From: Sphagnum magellanicum
Lineage: Eukaryota > Streptophyta > Sphagnopsida > Sphagnales > Sphagnaceae
DNA: 64,000 nucleotides
Assembly: GCA_021904315.1 (NCBI GenBank)
Contig: CM038912.1
Span: 24,030,949 to 24,094,948, forward strand
Direction: 5' to 3'
The notes beneath the pieces were generated by a model. It was not told where the DNA came from, searched no databases, and was given only the letters and a program-made list of their open reading frames with translations. Made by a program: the position numbers and the translations under genes. Below, piece after piece: positions 1 through 9,995 of this stretch; the stretch's first letter is position 1; each line of letters opens with the position of its first letter.

Positions 1-489
1 TAGGTACTTGCCCCCTTTTCAATGGGGGATAAACCCTAACGTGAGCGAGCAGGTTCCATCTCCTTTTGCCCCCCGCGCACGGTGGACTCGGACTCGGGAT
101 TCCCACATCTTTTCGTCAACAATTCGCTGCGTCCCATTCTAGCTCGGTTGGCCATCGTGGGAAGCATCTGATTGCTTGCATGACATGGATACTCGGGGAT
201 TCGATTCCACCATCACGCTTGCCAGGTGCCTGCAGGATGCCTCGTACAAAGTCCGATTACAGCAGAATAGTACTTGACAAATTGTAACGGGATGATCCTG
301 CTGAGATCGTTCCCTTGCCCGGTTTTCTACAGCAAAAGTCTTCTCGAAATATCATCTCATCTTCGGCATTTCGGATATGCCGAAACAGTCGTAGAATCTG
401 TACCCCATTCGACGCATTCGAGCGAATTTCGTAACCCGTTCGACGTTGATTCAACACTTCGGTACTAACTTGTTAGGGGTACTCACTTT
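1..489. other. Upstream flank of ANK-A, no gene recognised
   Basis: No coding frame here resembles a known protein. The stretch is richer in G+C than most of the window. It contains a plant telo-box core (AAACCCTAA, 31-39), a motif often found in promoters of growth and translation genes, but one copy is weak evidence. Similarity to the upstream DNA of ANK-B stops near 489, so this block is not part of the duplicated leader. It may hold the distal promoter of ANK-A or the end of a neighbouring gene cut by the window edge. Confidence 0.4.
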
Positions 490-669
490 AGAACTTCTGA
501 CCGGTTTGAGGCGTCCTCGTCTTTCGCTCTCACATCTGAAGTCGGGGATCCCTGATCCGCTGTGGAAACTTGTTGCGCATTTTGGCAATTTTCACGAGAA
601 GATTGAGTAGTGACGAGCAAAGACGTAAGTTCTTCTCTTCAGCTCTTGAAGCAGCGGTCTTACCTCACC
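490..669 (+). promoter_or_regulatory. Conserved leader / proximal promoter of ANK-A
   Basis: This block is nearly identical to 19381-19566 before ANK-B and recognisably related to 28200-28396 and 41280-41472 before ANK-C and ANK-D. The shared landmarks are an ACTTCTGACCGGTTTGAGG-like start and a GAGAAGATTGAG stretch 60-80 bp before the ATG. No clear TATA box is visible. Conservation across all four copies next to the start codon suggests the 5' UTR and core promoter moved with the gene. Confidence 0.55.
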
Positions 670-3240
670 ATGTCTTCAACTTCTGCAGCCACAACAAAAC
701 AGCAGGCGAATTTGGATATCACGGAGGCAGCGCAATCGGATGACGATGCGAAGGCTCCTGCAGCAACTTCGGTAGGACCAACAAACCAGCAGGCAAATTT
801 GGATCTCATGGAGGCAGCGAAATCGGATGGCGAGGCGAAGGCCATTACAACAACGTGGGTAGCCACAACAAGCCAGCAGGCGAATTTGGATCTCCTAGAG
901 GCGGCGGAATCAGATGACGAGGCGAAGGCTGTTGCAGCGCTAACTCAGTCGGGCGTGGATGTGAGTTGCCGTGAAAATTTTTGGTTTCGTTCTACGCCAC
1001 TGATCCAGGCTATGCAATCAGAGAGCGTGAAGGTTGCACGGGTCTTGTTAGCGGATCCCAGAGTCGACGTGAATGCAACTAATGCCATGGGTTTTACTGC
1101 TTTGCATATAAGTCGGGAGAAATGTCAAACAGCAATAATCCTCTCCCAAAGGACAGATATAGATTGGAACGTCGTTGACAAGGCCGGTCGAACACCATTG
1201 CTTAACTTGGCAAGGATGCATTGTCGAAGAGAAATCCAGGAGCTGAGCAAAATCAAATCAGTGGAGTTATTCGCAAGATCCATTGATGGGTTCACGGCAT
1301 TACATGAAGTGGCAGAACGAGAATCACCTTCTCCAGCTTGGTTTACAAAATTATCTCCAGAGACGAGGTGCGCTCTTGTCGATGCACTGTTCGAAGGGCT
1401 TGAAGCGAGAGGCCATAACTTGGTCACGTTCGTGAATGCCACAGATATTCTAAACCGATCTGCGCTGCACTACTTAGCAGAAGAAATGCTGAAGCTCTTG
1501 TTGGAAATGCTGAAGCTCTTGTTGGAAAAGTGCCCTACAGGTATGAGTGTCACTGGTGTTGACTGTCATGGTTTTACACCACTTCATTTGGCTGTTCGAA
1601 GGGGAAACGCAGGCATGGTAGAATTGCTTCTTCAGGTGCCAAGCATGGATGCGAATGTTGCCGCTAGTGTAAATGCGTCCACTCCAAGCGGACTCGCACC
1701 ATGGGAGTCCATTCATTTTGCGCTGTGTAGGCCAAATTTGTTCTTAAAAGCACCCAAGGAGCTACCCCCTGCAGGCAACCTCACACCTCTACATTTCGCT
1801 GCCATGCATGGGCACACTGAAATAGTGGATCTACTTATGAAGTGGCCAGGGATCCATGTTGCTCCCTTGGACTCGAAAGGACTTTCACCATTTCACTATT
1901 CTATACAGAATGGTCGCCCGGGGGTGGTGAAGCTGTTGCTAGAGAAATTAGAGAATGTAGGAGAGCCGTTCACGTTCTGCGACGAATGGCTTGCACCACT
2001 TGACCATTCTATACAGAAAGGTCACTTGGAGGTGGTGAAGCTGTTGGTAGAGAAAGGGGAGCCGTTCACGCCCCTCAACTGCGAGAAGCAAATGAGTATG
2101 TTCGAAAACTTACTACATGTGGCTACAGAGCATAATAAGAAGGAAATAGCAGTTCATCTCTTGGATACATTAGGTTTGAGAACACAACCATTTGCTCGAA
2201 CTAGCACCACATTCTCCAGGCATCAGAGCAAGTTATTAGCTATAGCTGCAAGGGAGAATTACTCCAAAATCCTCCGATATGTTTTGAAGTGGCATCCAGA
2301 GGTGGATGCAAATGCTTCGATTGAATTGGTTGCTCACAAAGACCTGGTCGCCTCACCTCTTCATTTTGCTGCTCTGGGAGGCCATGTGGAAGCCGTAAGA
2401 GAACTTTTGAATCATCACAACCTAGATGTAAATGCCAAGGACAACAAGAAGAGGACGCCATTGTTGTGCGCTATGGAACAAGACAAATTGGAAGTGGTGA
2501 AAGCCTTATGCTCTGATCCAGCAAATCGCCTAAGGGCCACTGAAGAAGATTCAGATGGCCAAACTCCAATCCAAATTGCTATAGAAGCTGACATGAAAGA
2601 GGTTGAGAAGGTGTTGCTAGAGCAACCTGAGGTGAAAGATTTCATTGACAGATTATACAGGGAGAGGCAAGTGCATGTGGATGCTGCAAATGCTCTTTTG
2701 GTTGGTGCAGCATTGATTGCAAGCGTCACTTTTGCAGGTTGGTTACAACCCCCTCTAGGCTACATTCCAGACTATGAGTTCTCACAACCCTTTCCTGCCC
2801 CACCTCAGACACCAGAATCATATGCTGCAGTGAAGAAGCACGCAACTGTCAAGGCATTTTGGGTGTTCAACAGCCTCTCTTTCTTTTTTGCCATTGCAAC
2901 AGTCTTGGCCGGTGCAGATGCAGCCTTGCCAAACCTCCAAGACGACTTCATTGGAAGAGTCGTCAAAACGGTAGAGAGAGCCCTCATACGAGCTACCATT
3001 CTTTTAGTGATCTCAGTGGTTTGTGTGCTTGGTGCCTTTGCAAGTGCTGGCCTTGCAGTGCTACCTCCTCTCCTAAAATATGATACTAGTATGATCATCA
3101 CTGTTTGTGTAGGTGGAACAATTTGCATGCTCACTCTTGCAAAAATCATATGGAAACTGTCAACCCCAATTTGCATGCAATTCCTAAAGACTTCAAGAAT
3201 AAGTAAGAAACATGGTGGTCACAAACTAGGTGTACCATGA
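670..3240 (+). CDS. Ankyrin-repeat protein with C-terminal 4-TM PGG-like domain (ANK-A, intact)
   Basis: A single open frame of 856 residues. I chose the ATG at 670 because it sits in a good context (ACCATG) and aligns with the ATGs of the three paralogues; the frame is open further upstream but only with GTG. Residues 7-93 are three 29-aa imperfect repeats (QQANLDLxEAAxSDDEAK). About a dozen ankyrin units follow, clearest at 106-172, 302-335, 370-470, 479-500 and 561-645 (TPLHxAxxxGHxxxVxxLL). The C-terminus is a PGG-type domain with four predicted membrane helices near 676-692, 728-748, 773-799 and 807-829; the signature after helix 1 is PPLGY instead of PPGGY. The architecture matches the plant ACD6/ITN1 family: cytosolic ankyrins anchored in a membrane, signalling in immunity or stress. 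That role is inferred from the family. No intron is needed. Residues 273-286 hold a local MLKLLLE duplication. This is the only unbroken member of the array. Confidence 0.9.
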   Translation: MSSTSAATTKQQANLDITEAAQSDDDAKAPAATSVGPTNQQANLDLMEAAKSDGEAKAITTTWVATTSQQANLDLLEAAESDDEAKAVAALTQSGVDVSCRENFWFRSTPLIQAMQSESVKVARVLLADPRVDVNATNAMGFTALHISREKCQTAIILSQRTDIDWNVVDKAGRTPLLNLARMHCRREIQELSKIKSVELFARSIDGFTALHEVAERESPSPAWFTKLSPETRCALVDALFEGLEARGHNLVTFVNATDILNRSALHYLAEEMLKLLLEMLKLLLEKCPTGMSVTGVDCHGFTPLHLAVRRGNAGMVELLLQVPSMDANVAASVNASTPSGLAPWESIHFALCRPNLFLKAPKELPPAGNLTPLHFAAMHGHTEIVDLLMKWPGIHVAPLDSKGLSPFHYSIQNGRPGVVKLLLEKLENVGEPFTFCDEWLAPLDHSIQKGHLEVVKLLVEKGEPFTPLNCEKQMSMFENLLHVATEHNKKEIAVHLLDTLGLRTQPFARTSTTFSRHQSKLLAIAARENYSKILRYVLKWHPEVDANASIELVAHKDLVASPLHFAALGGHVEAVRELLNHHNLDVNAKDNKKRTPLLCAMEQDKLEVVKALCSDPANRLRATEEDSDGQTPIQIAIEADMKEVEKVLLEQPEVKDFIDRLYRERQVHVDAANALLVGAALIASVTFAGWLQPPLGYIPDYEFSQPFPAPPQTPESYAAVKKHATVKAFWVFNSLSFFFAIATVLAGADAALPNLQDDFIGRVVKTVERALIRATILLVISVVCVLGAFASAGLAVLPPLLKYDTSMIITVCVGGTICMLTLAKIIWKLSTPICMQFLKTSRISKKHGGHKLGVP
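688..948 (+). repeat. Three 87-bp (29-aa) coding repeats in ANK-A
   Basis: Units lie at 688-774, 775-861 and 862-948. Each encodes a variant of ATTxQQANLDLxEAAxSDxEAKA followed by six or seven Thr/Ala/Ser-rich residues. The last unit runs directly into the first ankyrin helix pair, so the repeat looks derived from the start of that ankyrin unit. ANK-B has three units and ANK-C and ANK-D have four. Confidence 0.85.
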
Positions 3241-3640
3241 ATTATAATTGGACAGCTTGCTTATTCAACAGATATTGAAGGGCTTCTGCTAGTTAGGGTT
3301 GAATCTTGTAAGTAAGGTTGGTTTGTTAGTCACACCCTTTCACCTGCCACATTGCTCATGTATTTATATACTGGAGTAATATGGCCGTTGGAACCATTTG
3401 ACTTTGTTCAGCATACATCCATAATTGCCATAATTCACAATTTTTTCTGGGGGTCTATTTTTGTTGCAAGTGTTCCTAATTGGTTTTACTCAATATTTCT
3501 TTCTCACATTGTGGGAAGTTTGAGATTGACACATTACCTCCAATGTATGTGTTGTGGAGACTAGAGATTGGTTGGAGAAACGTAGATGGCCAATCCTCTG
3601 TGTTCTAATTGAGAATGTCTCTACAAGTAGTTCCAAGATT
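3241..3640 (+). other. 3' flank of ANK-A, homologous to the flanks of the other copies
   Basis: The sequence after the stop codon aligns with 22133-22530, 31048-31450 and 44120-44530, beginning with a TTGGACAGC-TGCTTATTCAA stretch and an AGGGTTGAATCTTGTA stretch. It probably contains the 3' UTR. Short open frames here are not conserved as protein between copies. Confidence 0.65.
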
Positions 3641-5399
3641 CACTAACAATTGATGTCTTCTATCCACATACGCAAAAGCATACCTACAGGTTTGACCTAC
3701 CTTCCATAGCTGAAACCCAAACCAACATGAAGGTTGTGAGTTAGTACAAACAGCTGAAAACCCTGCTGAATTTTTTTTTAAACTCTGGAAACTGATTCTT
3801 TATTGTCTTCTCTTCACTGTATGTATAGCATCTTGTGCTTTATGTGTCTCCTTTTACTCATCTGACTCTAATAGTGACCTGTGTGTGTGATGATGCTTTC
3901 CACTAACTTGGGGCATACTATGTCTTTGAGAAGATTAGGACTTGGGGCATACTATGTCTTTGAGAAGATTAGGACTTCTTGCACCTCAAAAAGCTGCCAT
4001 GCTAGGGTTGAACTTCCATGTTCTGAATAACAAATGAAGACACTTTATGCCTGTAATTCAAAGACTTGGTATGAAGCATAGGTTGAACTATGCTGACCGG
4101 CAAAAATTGGGTAACCTACTACCAGTTCTGCTATGCAACTGAATAGGATAAGTTCACAATAGACTAGTGGGCCTATTGCAACCATTCCAGGGGGCACCCT
4201 TTAGGTCACTTTGAAACAAGGATAGACCTGTAAAAATTGTGAATGAAATGTCTTGCAATAAGGTTGTGTTCAGGCCTGGGGCTAATTGAATCTATGGTTG
4301 GATTGATCTGCTAACCTGCAATTATTTGCATCCTATGTATTCTCAGGTTGCATCATATGCAGGCACAATGTGTCCATTATCTTGGAAATTCCTGTTTCAA
4401 AGTTGTCCAATGCCAGGGATTAGGGATGATGTCATCAAATTTCTGTCCTGTCACTCACAGTAGAGTAGTCACCAGAAAATGGATTGTTTTCAACAATAAG
4501 GCTGGAATTGTCTCGTGGTGTCTGATGAGCATGTGAAGTTGACAGAGCAAAGGGACACTGAAGGAAAGGCCAATGTGGAGGAGGCCTATGCGACTGATAC
4601 ACTAGCACAGTGGCTAACAGTGACAAGAACCTGCATGAGCTGAAAAACAGTTTCAGGGTCACCTTTCCAGTTGACAAGTAGAAGGTTAGTAACAACAAGA
4701 AAGTCATCATCAAGGGTGGAATCTCTAAGGTGTGACTTCTCTCACTGCTCTTTAGACTTTTTCTTTCCACTATGCAGTCTGATTAGAAGGAGTTCTTTGT
4801 CTTTGCTCAACATGTATTGCTGGATCCATCATTAATGAAATGTGTCCAAGTCAGGAATCTTGTGTTGTGTCTCTGAGTGACAGGACTAGTTCAATGTGAG
4901 GCCCTTGAAGACCCCATGGATTCCATTATAAGGGATTCTGATGTGGAGGATTACTTGGCATCTAGTTGGTACTTAGAGGGCTTTGGAAGAGTTGTGGTCA
5001 GCTACTGCTGGTAGGTGGTTGTTGATACTGGCTAAATGTCATAGCTGTGGGTTTAGGGAGACACCAATGCAAGAGTGACTTGTTGGGAGCTGTTGTTGAT
5101 GTGTCTGGCTGTGAGATACAATACCATTTGCAGGACTCATCCCAAAACATGTGATCCTTATGTGCCTTCTCTATTGTGCACTAAATCTCAAATGACATGA
5201 AAGCTGAAATGTGTATGATTTCTAAAGCTGTTTTGTGCATTTTCTTTGTACAAGTGTGAATGATTTGCAACTTGGAGTTGTGAAGGATGTGAGTTTTAGC
5301 ATAAGATTCTCAAAAAATTACAACCTTTTGATGGCACAAGCTTCTTGTATCTTTATTTTATCTTTCTTCAAGCTGACAACTTGGGGATTGTTAGTGATA
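3641..5399. other. Non-coding stretch specific to the A unit
   Basis: I see no recognisable gene. The A flank here does not align obviously with the B, C or D flanks, so it is either old diverged flank or inserted DNA. A patch around 4640-4730 reads as a short protein-like fragment (…FRVTFPVDK…NNKKVIIKGGISK…) broken by a stop. I cannot assign it to a family. Confidence 0.35.
3906..3973. repeat. Exact 34-bp tandem duplication
   Basis: Two identical 34-bp units beginning ACTTGGGGCATACTATG lie head to tail. It is too short and isolated to be a satellite. It is probably a recent slippage or repair duplication, because the units show no differences in otherwise diverged DNA. Confidence 0.9.
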
Positions 5400-6507
5400 C
5401 AGGTTCCCAGCTGAGTTGACTACCACAACTTATCAAAAATTCTATTGACAGAATCCAAGGAATTTATCAAAACTAAATTTTCCAGTTATCTTTCAAGAGC
5501 TCCATTAAGTTCCAAAGCTGGTTTGTGAACAACACTTCTGCCCTATGGATTTCACAACTTCTGACATAGTACAACCCCATTTTGAAGGGCTGATAATGGG
5601 ACCCTGCAATGCTGCTTCAGGAACTTCAGAAGGTCAAGTGCCCTATGACAAGCCCAAATAAGGAGAAGAATTTTAGATGCTTGAAAATTCAGAAACAATG
5701 ATCACAGATTTGAGTGGACACAACCTGAGTTAGTTCCAAGAAAGCACTACAAGGGTTGCTGCAACGGTTGGGGGTGTTGAAGGTGATGAGAAAGAAAAGA
5801 TTATTGATGATTAAAACAACACAAATGGACCAGGAATGACAACCCATGTTGCTGGTCTTCCTCAAAAAAATTTGCTAGATTTCCAAATCACGCCAATGAA
5901 GGTGAAGAAGTAATTCCATCTCTTGGTTGACTTGCAATTGAGCAGGTTCACAAACTGGGTTCAGATTGCCCCATTAAAATGGGGCACTCATTTTCTGGCA
6001 AAGAATGAGTATAACAAAATAAGTTCAAGGGTGGTGGGTACCATTTGACTTCTGGTTTTAAGGAATTGTATTGCTGGAATCCTCTACTGCAGTGTAACAG
6101 CTCAAGAATTGCACCAAATCAGAGAAGTTGATATATAAACTCAAACTCCTTGATTAAGTTAATAAGAGATAATTGCATGTGGGTAGTGTGGCCTTTGAGG
6201 GGGTGGGTAGGTGCCCAAGAGCAGAGAATGCTTGCTAGGTGATGGGAGAGGAACAATGATACCATCTTCAGAGTTCCAATGACTTCCTATTCCAACAACT
6301 GCTGCACTTCCTTTCAATCAGAAACTCACTGAACCAAACAACATATTATTCTAACTCCTGCATTTCAATGACTTAGAATGATTTTATTTTTTGCATCTCT
6401 ATATGTCACTTGTGAAGCAGCTGCCTCATAGGGAGGTTGGTCTATAAACACAAATTTTCACATCCAATTTCTCCACTCCCCATTTTCTTCCTCCCTAATC
6501 ATTGATT
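5400..6507 (+). other. Diverged A copy of the shared 3' flank
   Basis: Patches align with the B flank at 23200-24175: the TTTTGAAGGGCTGA segment (near 5580), the AACTGGGTTCA segment (near 5955), and the segment from TGTGGGTAGTGTGGCC (near 6180) through CTATAAACACAAATTTT (near 6445). Alignment stops at about 6507, where the copia long terminal repeat begins. There is no coding content. Confidence 0.6.
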
Positions 6508-6508
6508 T

Positions 6509-6666
6509 GTTAGGTTATGAGAGGCTACCATACAATTAGGAGATCAAAACTGTATGTAGCTATCCATTTTGCCTTATAAGGAAAGACTTAGAAACACTTT
6601 ATTTACATAAATGATTATTACAATCATGTTTTGTTTGGTTTTCTTACCTTTCCTTTAAGCTTCCAT
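6509..6666 (+). repeat. Probable 5' LTR of the copia fossil
   Basis: It starts with TGTTAGG and ends with CA directly before the primer-binding site. The unrelated ANK-A flank ends 1-2 bp earlier. About 158 bp is short for a copia LTR but within range. No matching 3' LTR was seen, so the left edge rests on the homology break and the TG…CA ends. Confidence 0.55.
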
Positions 6667-6680
6667 GGTATCAAAGTGGG
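6667..6680 (+). other. Primer-binding site of the copia fossil
   Basis: TGGTATCAAAG closely matches the TGGTATCAGAG complement of the plant initiator Met-tRNA 3' end, the usual primer for copia elements, and follows the LTR directly. Confidence 0.75.
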
Positions 6681-8540
6681 TTTGCCATGTGTACATCATT
6701 CCTTGAAGGAAGAATGTCCAGAGTGCAGCAATAAAAAATTCATTATTGACAACATGCTACAATTGCAATAAAGCATTGATGGTTTGATATAGATTTCAAT
6801 ACCTGGGCCAACACTCAATTATTATGAATCTTAAGTTGACAATTTAATTGAAAAAATGTGGACATCAAAGACAAGCCATTTGGAAACTAGAGCTTAATCA
6901 ATTGAAAGGCTCAAGGGTACTAACTACTTGATGTGGAATACCAAAATGGAGATGTTCAATTCACAAGAGTGATAACTTCGGCATTGTGAACAAAATTGGT
7001 CCTAATCCTGGAATAGAAGACCATACTACTCTCAAAGCTTGAACTTTAAAAGATGATAGAGCAAGGTCTAACCTTATACTTCATTGTGGGGATATTCAAG
7101 TACAAAAGGTATGTCAATTGAAAACCTCTATAGAGGTTCGGAAATTTAAATGATCTGCGTGCATTTTGAAAGAACAACACAACTTGCTATTCGAAAAACT
7201 TTGATGACAATTAAATTGCAAGAAGGAAAATCAATCACTAAATTCATTGAAGATTTCCAAGGAGCCTTTAGTGAAGTTGCAACATCAAGACTTACAATTG
7301 ATGATGCTCAATTAGTGATTTTCTTGTTAGCAAAATTTACCAACCTCTCATCAACCATTTATATCAACACATGGTCATGACAGAACCTTAACTTTTCCTA
7401 CAATTATTGGTAGCTTTTTTCAAGAGGTAGCTTTGACCAAAACAACACTTGAAAATGGGAATACTTTGGCCTTCTTTGTGAATAACAAAAGAAGGTTCAA
7501 TAATAAAAGAAGGTCTAGCTTCAATAATTTTCCCAAAGGACAAGCAAATGCATCACCACAAGAACCCAAGATTGAAAAAGACAAGTCAATGGTGAAATGT
7601 TATTCTTGCCACAAGAAAAAACATTTTGCCTCTAAATGCAAACCCTAAATTAAAGATAGAGTTAACGTGAATTTTCAAAAATCATACCCAAACATAGTAA
7701 ACAAGCCAATACAAGCTCCACTTAAGATTTTTCAATATCAAAAATTCATTTGTATTTTGTTTACAAAAATGGAGATAGTCAAGTCCAAGACCTTTGGTTC
7801 CTTCACTCATGAACTAGCTAACAACCCCCTAACATTGATTCATTTACAAAATATGTTACATTACCCAACAAATAACTTATTTTCTTGGGTGATGATATTG
7901 TCAAACGAGCAATTAACGAAAGTATGATAACAATCTGGACAAAAACCAATCAAAATGTAGAGGTCAAGAATGCATTACATGTGCCTAGACTTACAAACAA
8001 AATTATTGTCTATGTGTCAATCTACACAAAAAGGGGGTTGCATTTCATTTTATCATAAGTTTTGTGAAATTGAACTAATTTACACCCAAAATGATGATTT
8101 GATGACATTCAAATGTGCACAAACTAAAATTTTATATGTAATTAGCATTGGCATTAAGGTTATAAAATTTTTAAAGTGACTACTACTTCACAAAATTCAC
8201 TTAATCAAGAGACATTAAGATGGCATTATAGGCTTGGCCATCTTAACATCAATTCAATGAACACTTTAACAACAAAAAAAAATCCTAGACAACCAAGATA
8301 TATTAAACTTCACAAATTTATCATTATGTGAATGATGCCTATGGGTAACAACATATATAAAATACCATTTCCAAAAGCAAGTCAAACCACTTCTAATGAT
8401 GTTTTGGAACCAATATATTTGGATGTGTGCGGCCCTATGCAAATAACTTCTCTCGAAGGTGTTAAATATTTCACACTTTTCATAAATGATTTTTTTCAAT
8501 ATTATTTTGTTTATCATTTGAAATATAAATCACATTAGAA

Positions 8541-9995
8541 GAATTCATGCCCTATGCAACCACTTCTTAAACAACTAGTGGTCCTGAATAATTAAAGAAA
8601 TAATGTGAACCATATTCGCAACTATCTAGCTTATGTGGTAATATGTGTAGTTGCAATTTAGTGGTTTTTACAACTAATGGATTAATGGAATGAATGTTAG
8701 TGTAATGTGAGCATGTATTCATTTTTATTTACACTCAAACTAAAGATGTAAAGTTATTAAAATGATTACCCAACAATAATTATGACATGATGTAACATAT
8801 GACATTATGATATGGCATATGATATTAAAAGGATTTTGTGTCTTATGTAACCATCTATTAAAAAAATTGTAATACTATTTCAAATATGATGTGAAAAATT
8901 AATATCCATCACTTTACATTTAACACATGTAATTTTGCCACATGGTGTAAATATGTAATTAAATTAAGATAATTGGAGTCATAACCTAGTTGGTATATTG
9001 TAAGTTATATCAAAAATGTAAATAATAATTGACATCATATATTCTAAAATATAATTTAACATGTACATTCATAAAAAAAATTATAGGTTATTTTGTCATG
9101 GCAATAGTCATGTATGCATTACATAAAAACACCTATGTAAATGAAATTCAAGTGGAATCATTTTTAAGGGATTTATAAAAATGTTATATTTGAGTTTCTT
9201 ATTTTTACAAATGGCATACATAAATATATAAAGGTTTAATCAATGATATTTAAATTTATTTGTTAAAATTAAATCATGTGATATTTTTGTGTATGTTTAT
9301 AGTTAAAAAGTTTCAAATGAATTTTTTGAAATAAATATTCTAAATTGATAAAAGTGTATTTAACATCTGAAAATTTGAAATTTATAATTTAAAAAAAATT
9401 ATGGAATTAAAAAATATGGATTAAATTTTATTCAAAATTTAAATTTAAATTTATGGCCCAAAAATGTTAAATCAGCTTAACCAAATTCTTTAAGAAAATC
9501 CAAATTCATGAACCAAATAAAAAATATTAAATACTAAATATCAAATTTACTTTAAAATTAAAATTTATATTTAATTTATAATTGAACTCAGAATTTTAAA
9601 CCATTAAATTTGAGTAGTGAATTTAAAGTATCTATTTGAATAAATTATAAATATGTAATTAAAATTTGAAATTAACTTATTATGAAATTAATTTACATAA
9701 TTAAATAATGATATGAAAATCCATAAGATTATGACATTCATATGACTACATGGTGTCATAAATGATTATAACATGACTACATGTGTCTTAAATGACTATA
9801 TAATGATTATGTACTTTTATTTTAAATGTAAATCCATATGAACATCACACATAGTTGTTTTGAACAAACTTAGCACCATGTCATGTTGAGTTACTTAAAC
9901 AAACTATTTAAAATGATTCTAGTGTTCATAATCCAATATGACTATAAATCTAGTTGTAAACATAATTGTTTGTTTCTAAAACCCTACTAGTGTCA
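8541..9995. other. AT-rich DNA inserted inside the copia integrase
   Basis: The copia integrase core stops near 8540 and resumes near 10000. The intervening 1.45 kb is very AT-rich, has no coding potential and does not resemble retroelement sequence. A short inverted repeat (ACCACT…AGTGGT, 8560-8582) lies near its left edge. I found no convincing terminal repeats or target duplication, so the type of insertion is unknown; it may be a small non-autonomous transposon. Confidence 0.5.

Noticed and set aside
610-669. Upstream extension of the ANK-A frame to position 610
   Set aside because: It begins with GTG, not a usual plant start, and the ATG at 670 aligns with good-context ATGs in all paralogues.
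625-669. GTAAGT donor-like site in the A and B leaders as a 5' UTR intron
   Set aside because: The nearest CAG acceptors are only about 20-30 bp away, too short for a plant intron, and the C and D leaders lack the donor.
1125-3176. Minus-strand frames of 70-123 codons inside the ANK genes
   Set aside because: They mirror the + strand codons, recur at the same places in all copies and resemble no protein family.
8541-9995. CACTA-type ends (CTAGTG words) for the insert in the copia element
   Set aside because: The left and right sequences do not form matching inverted ends and no 3-bp target duplication is visible.
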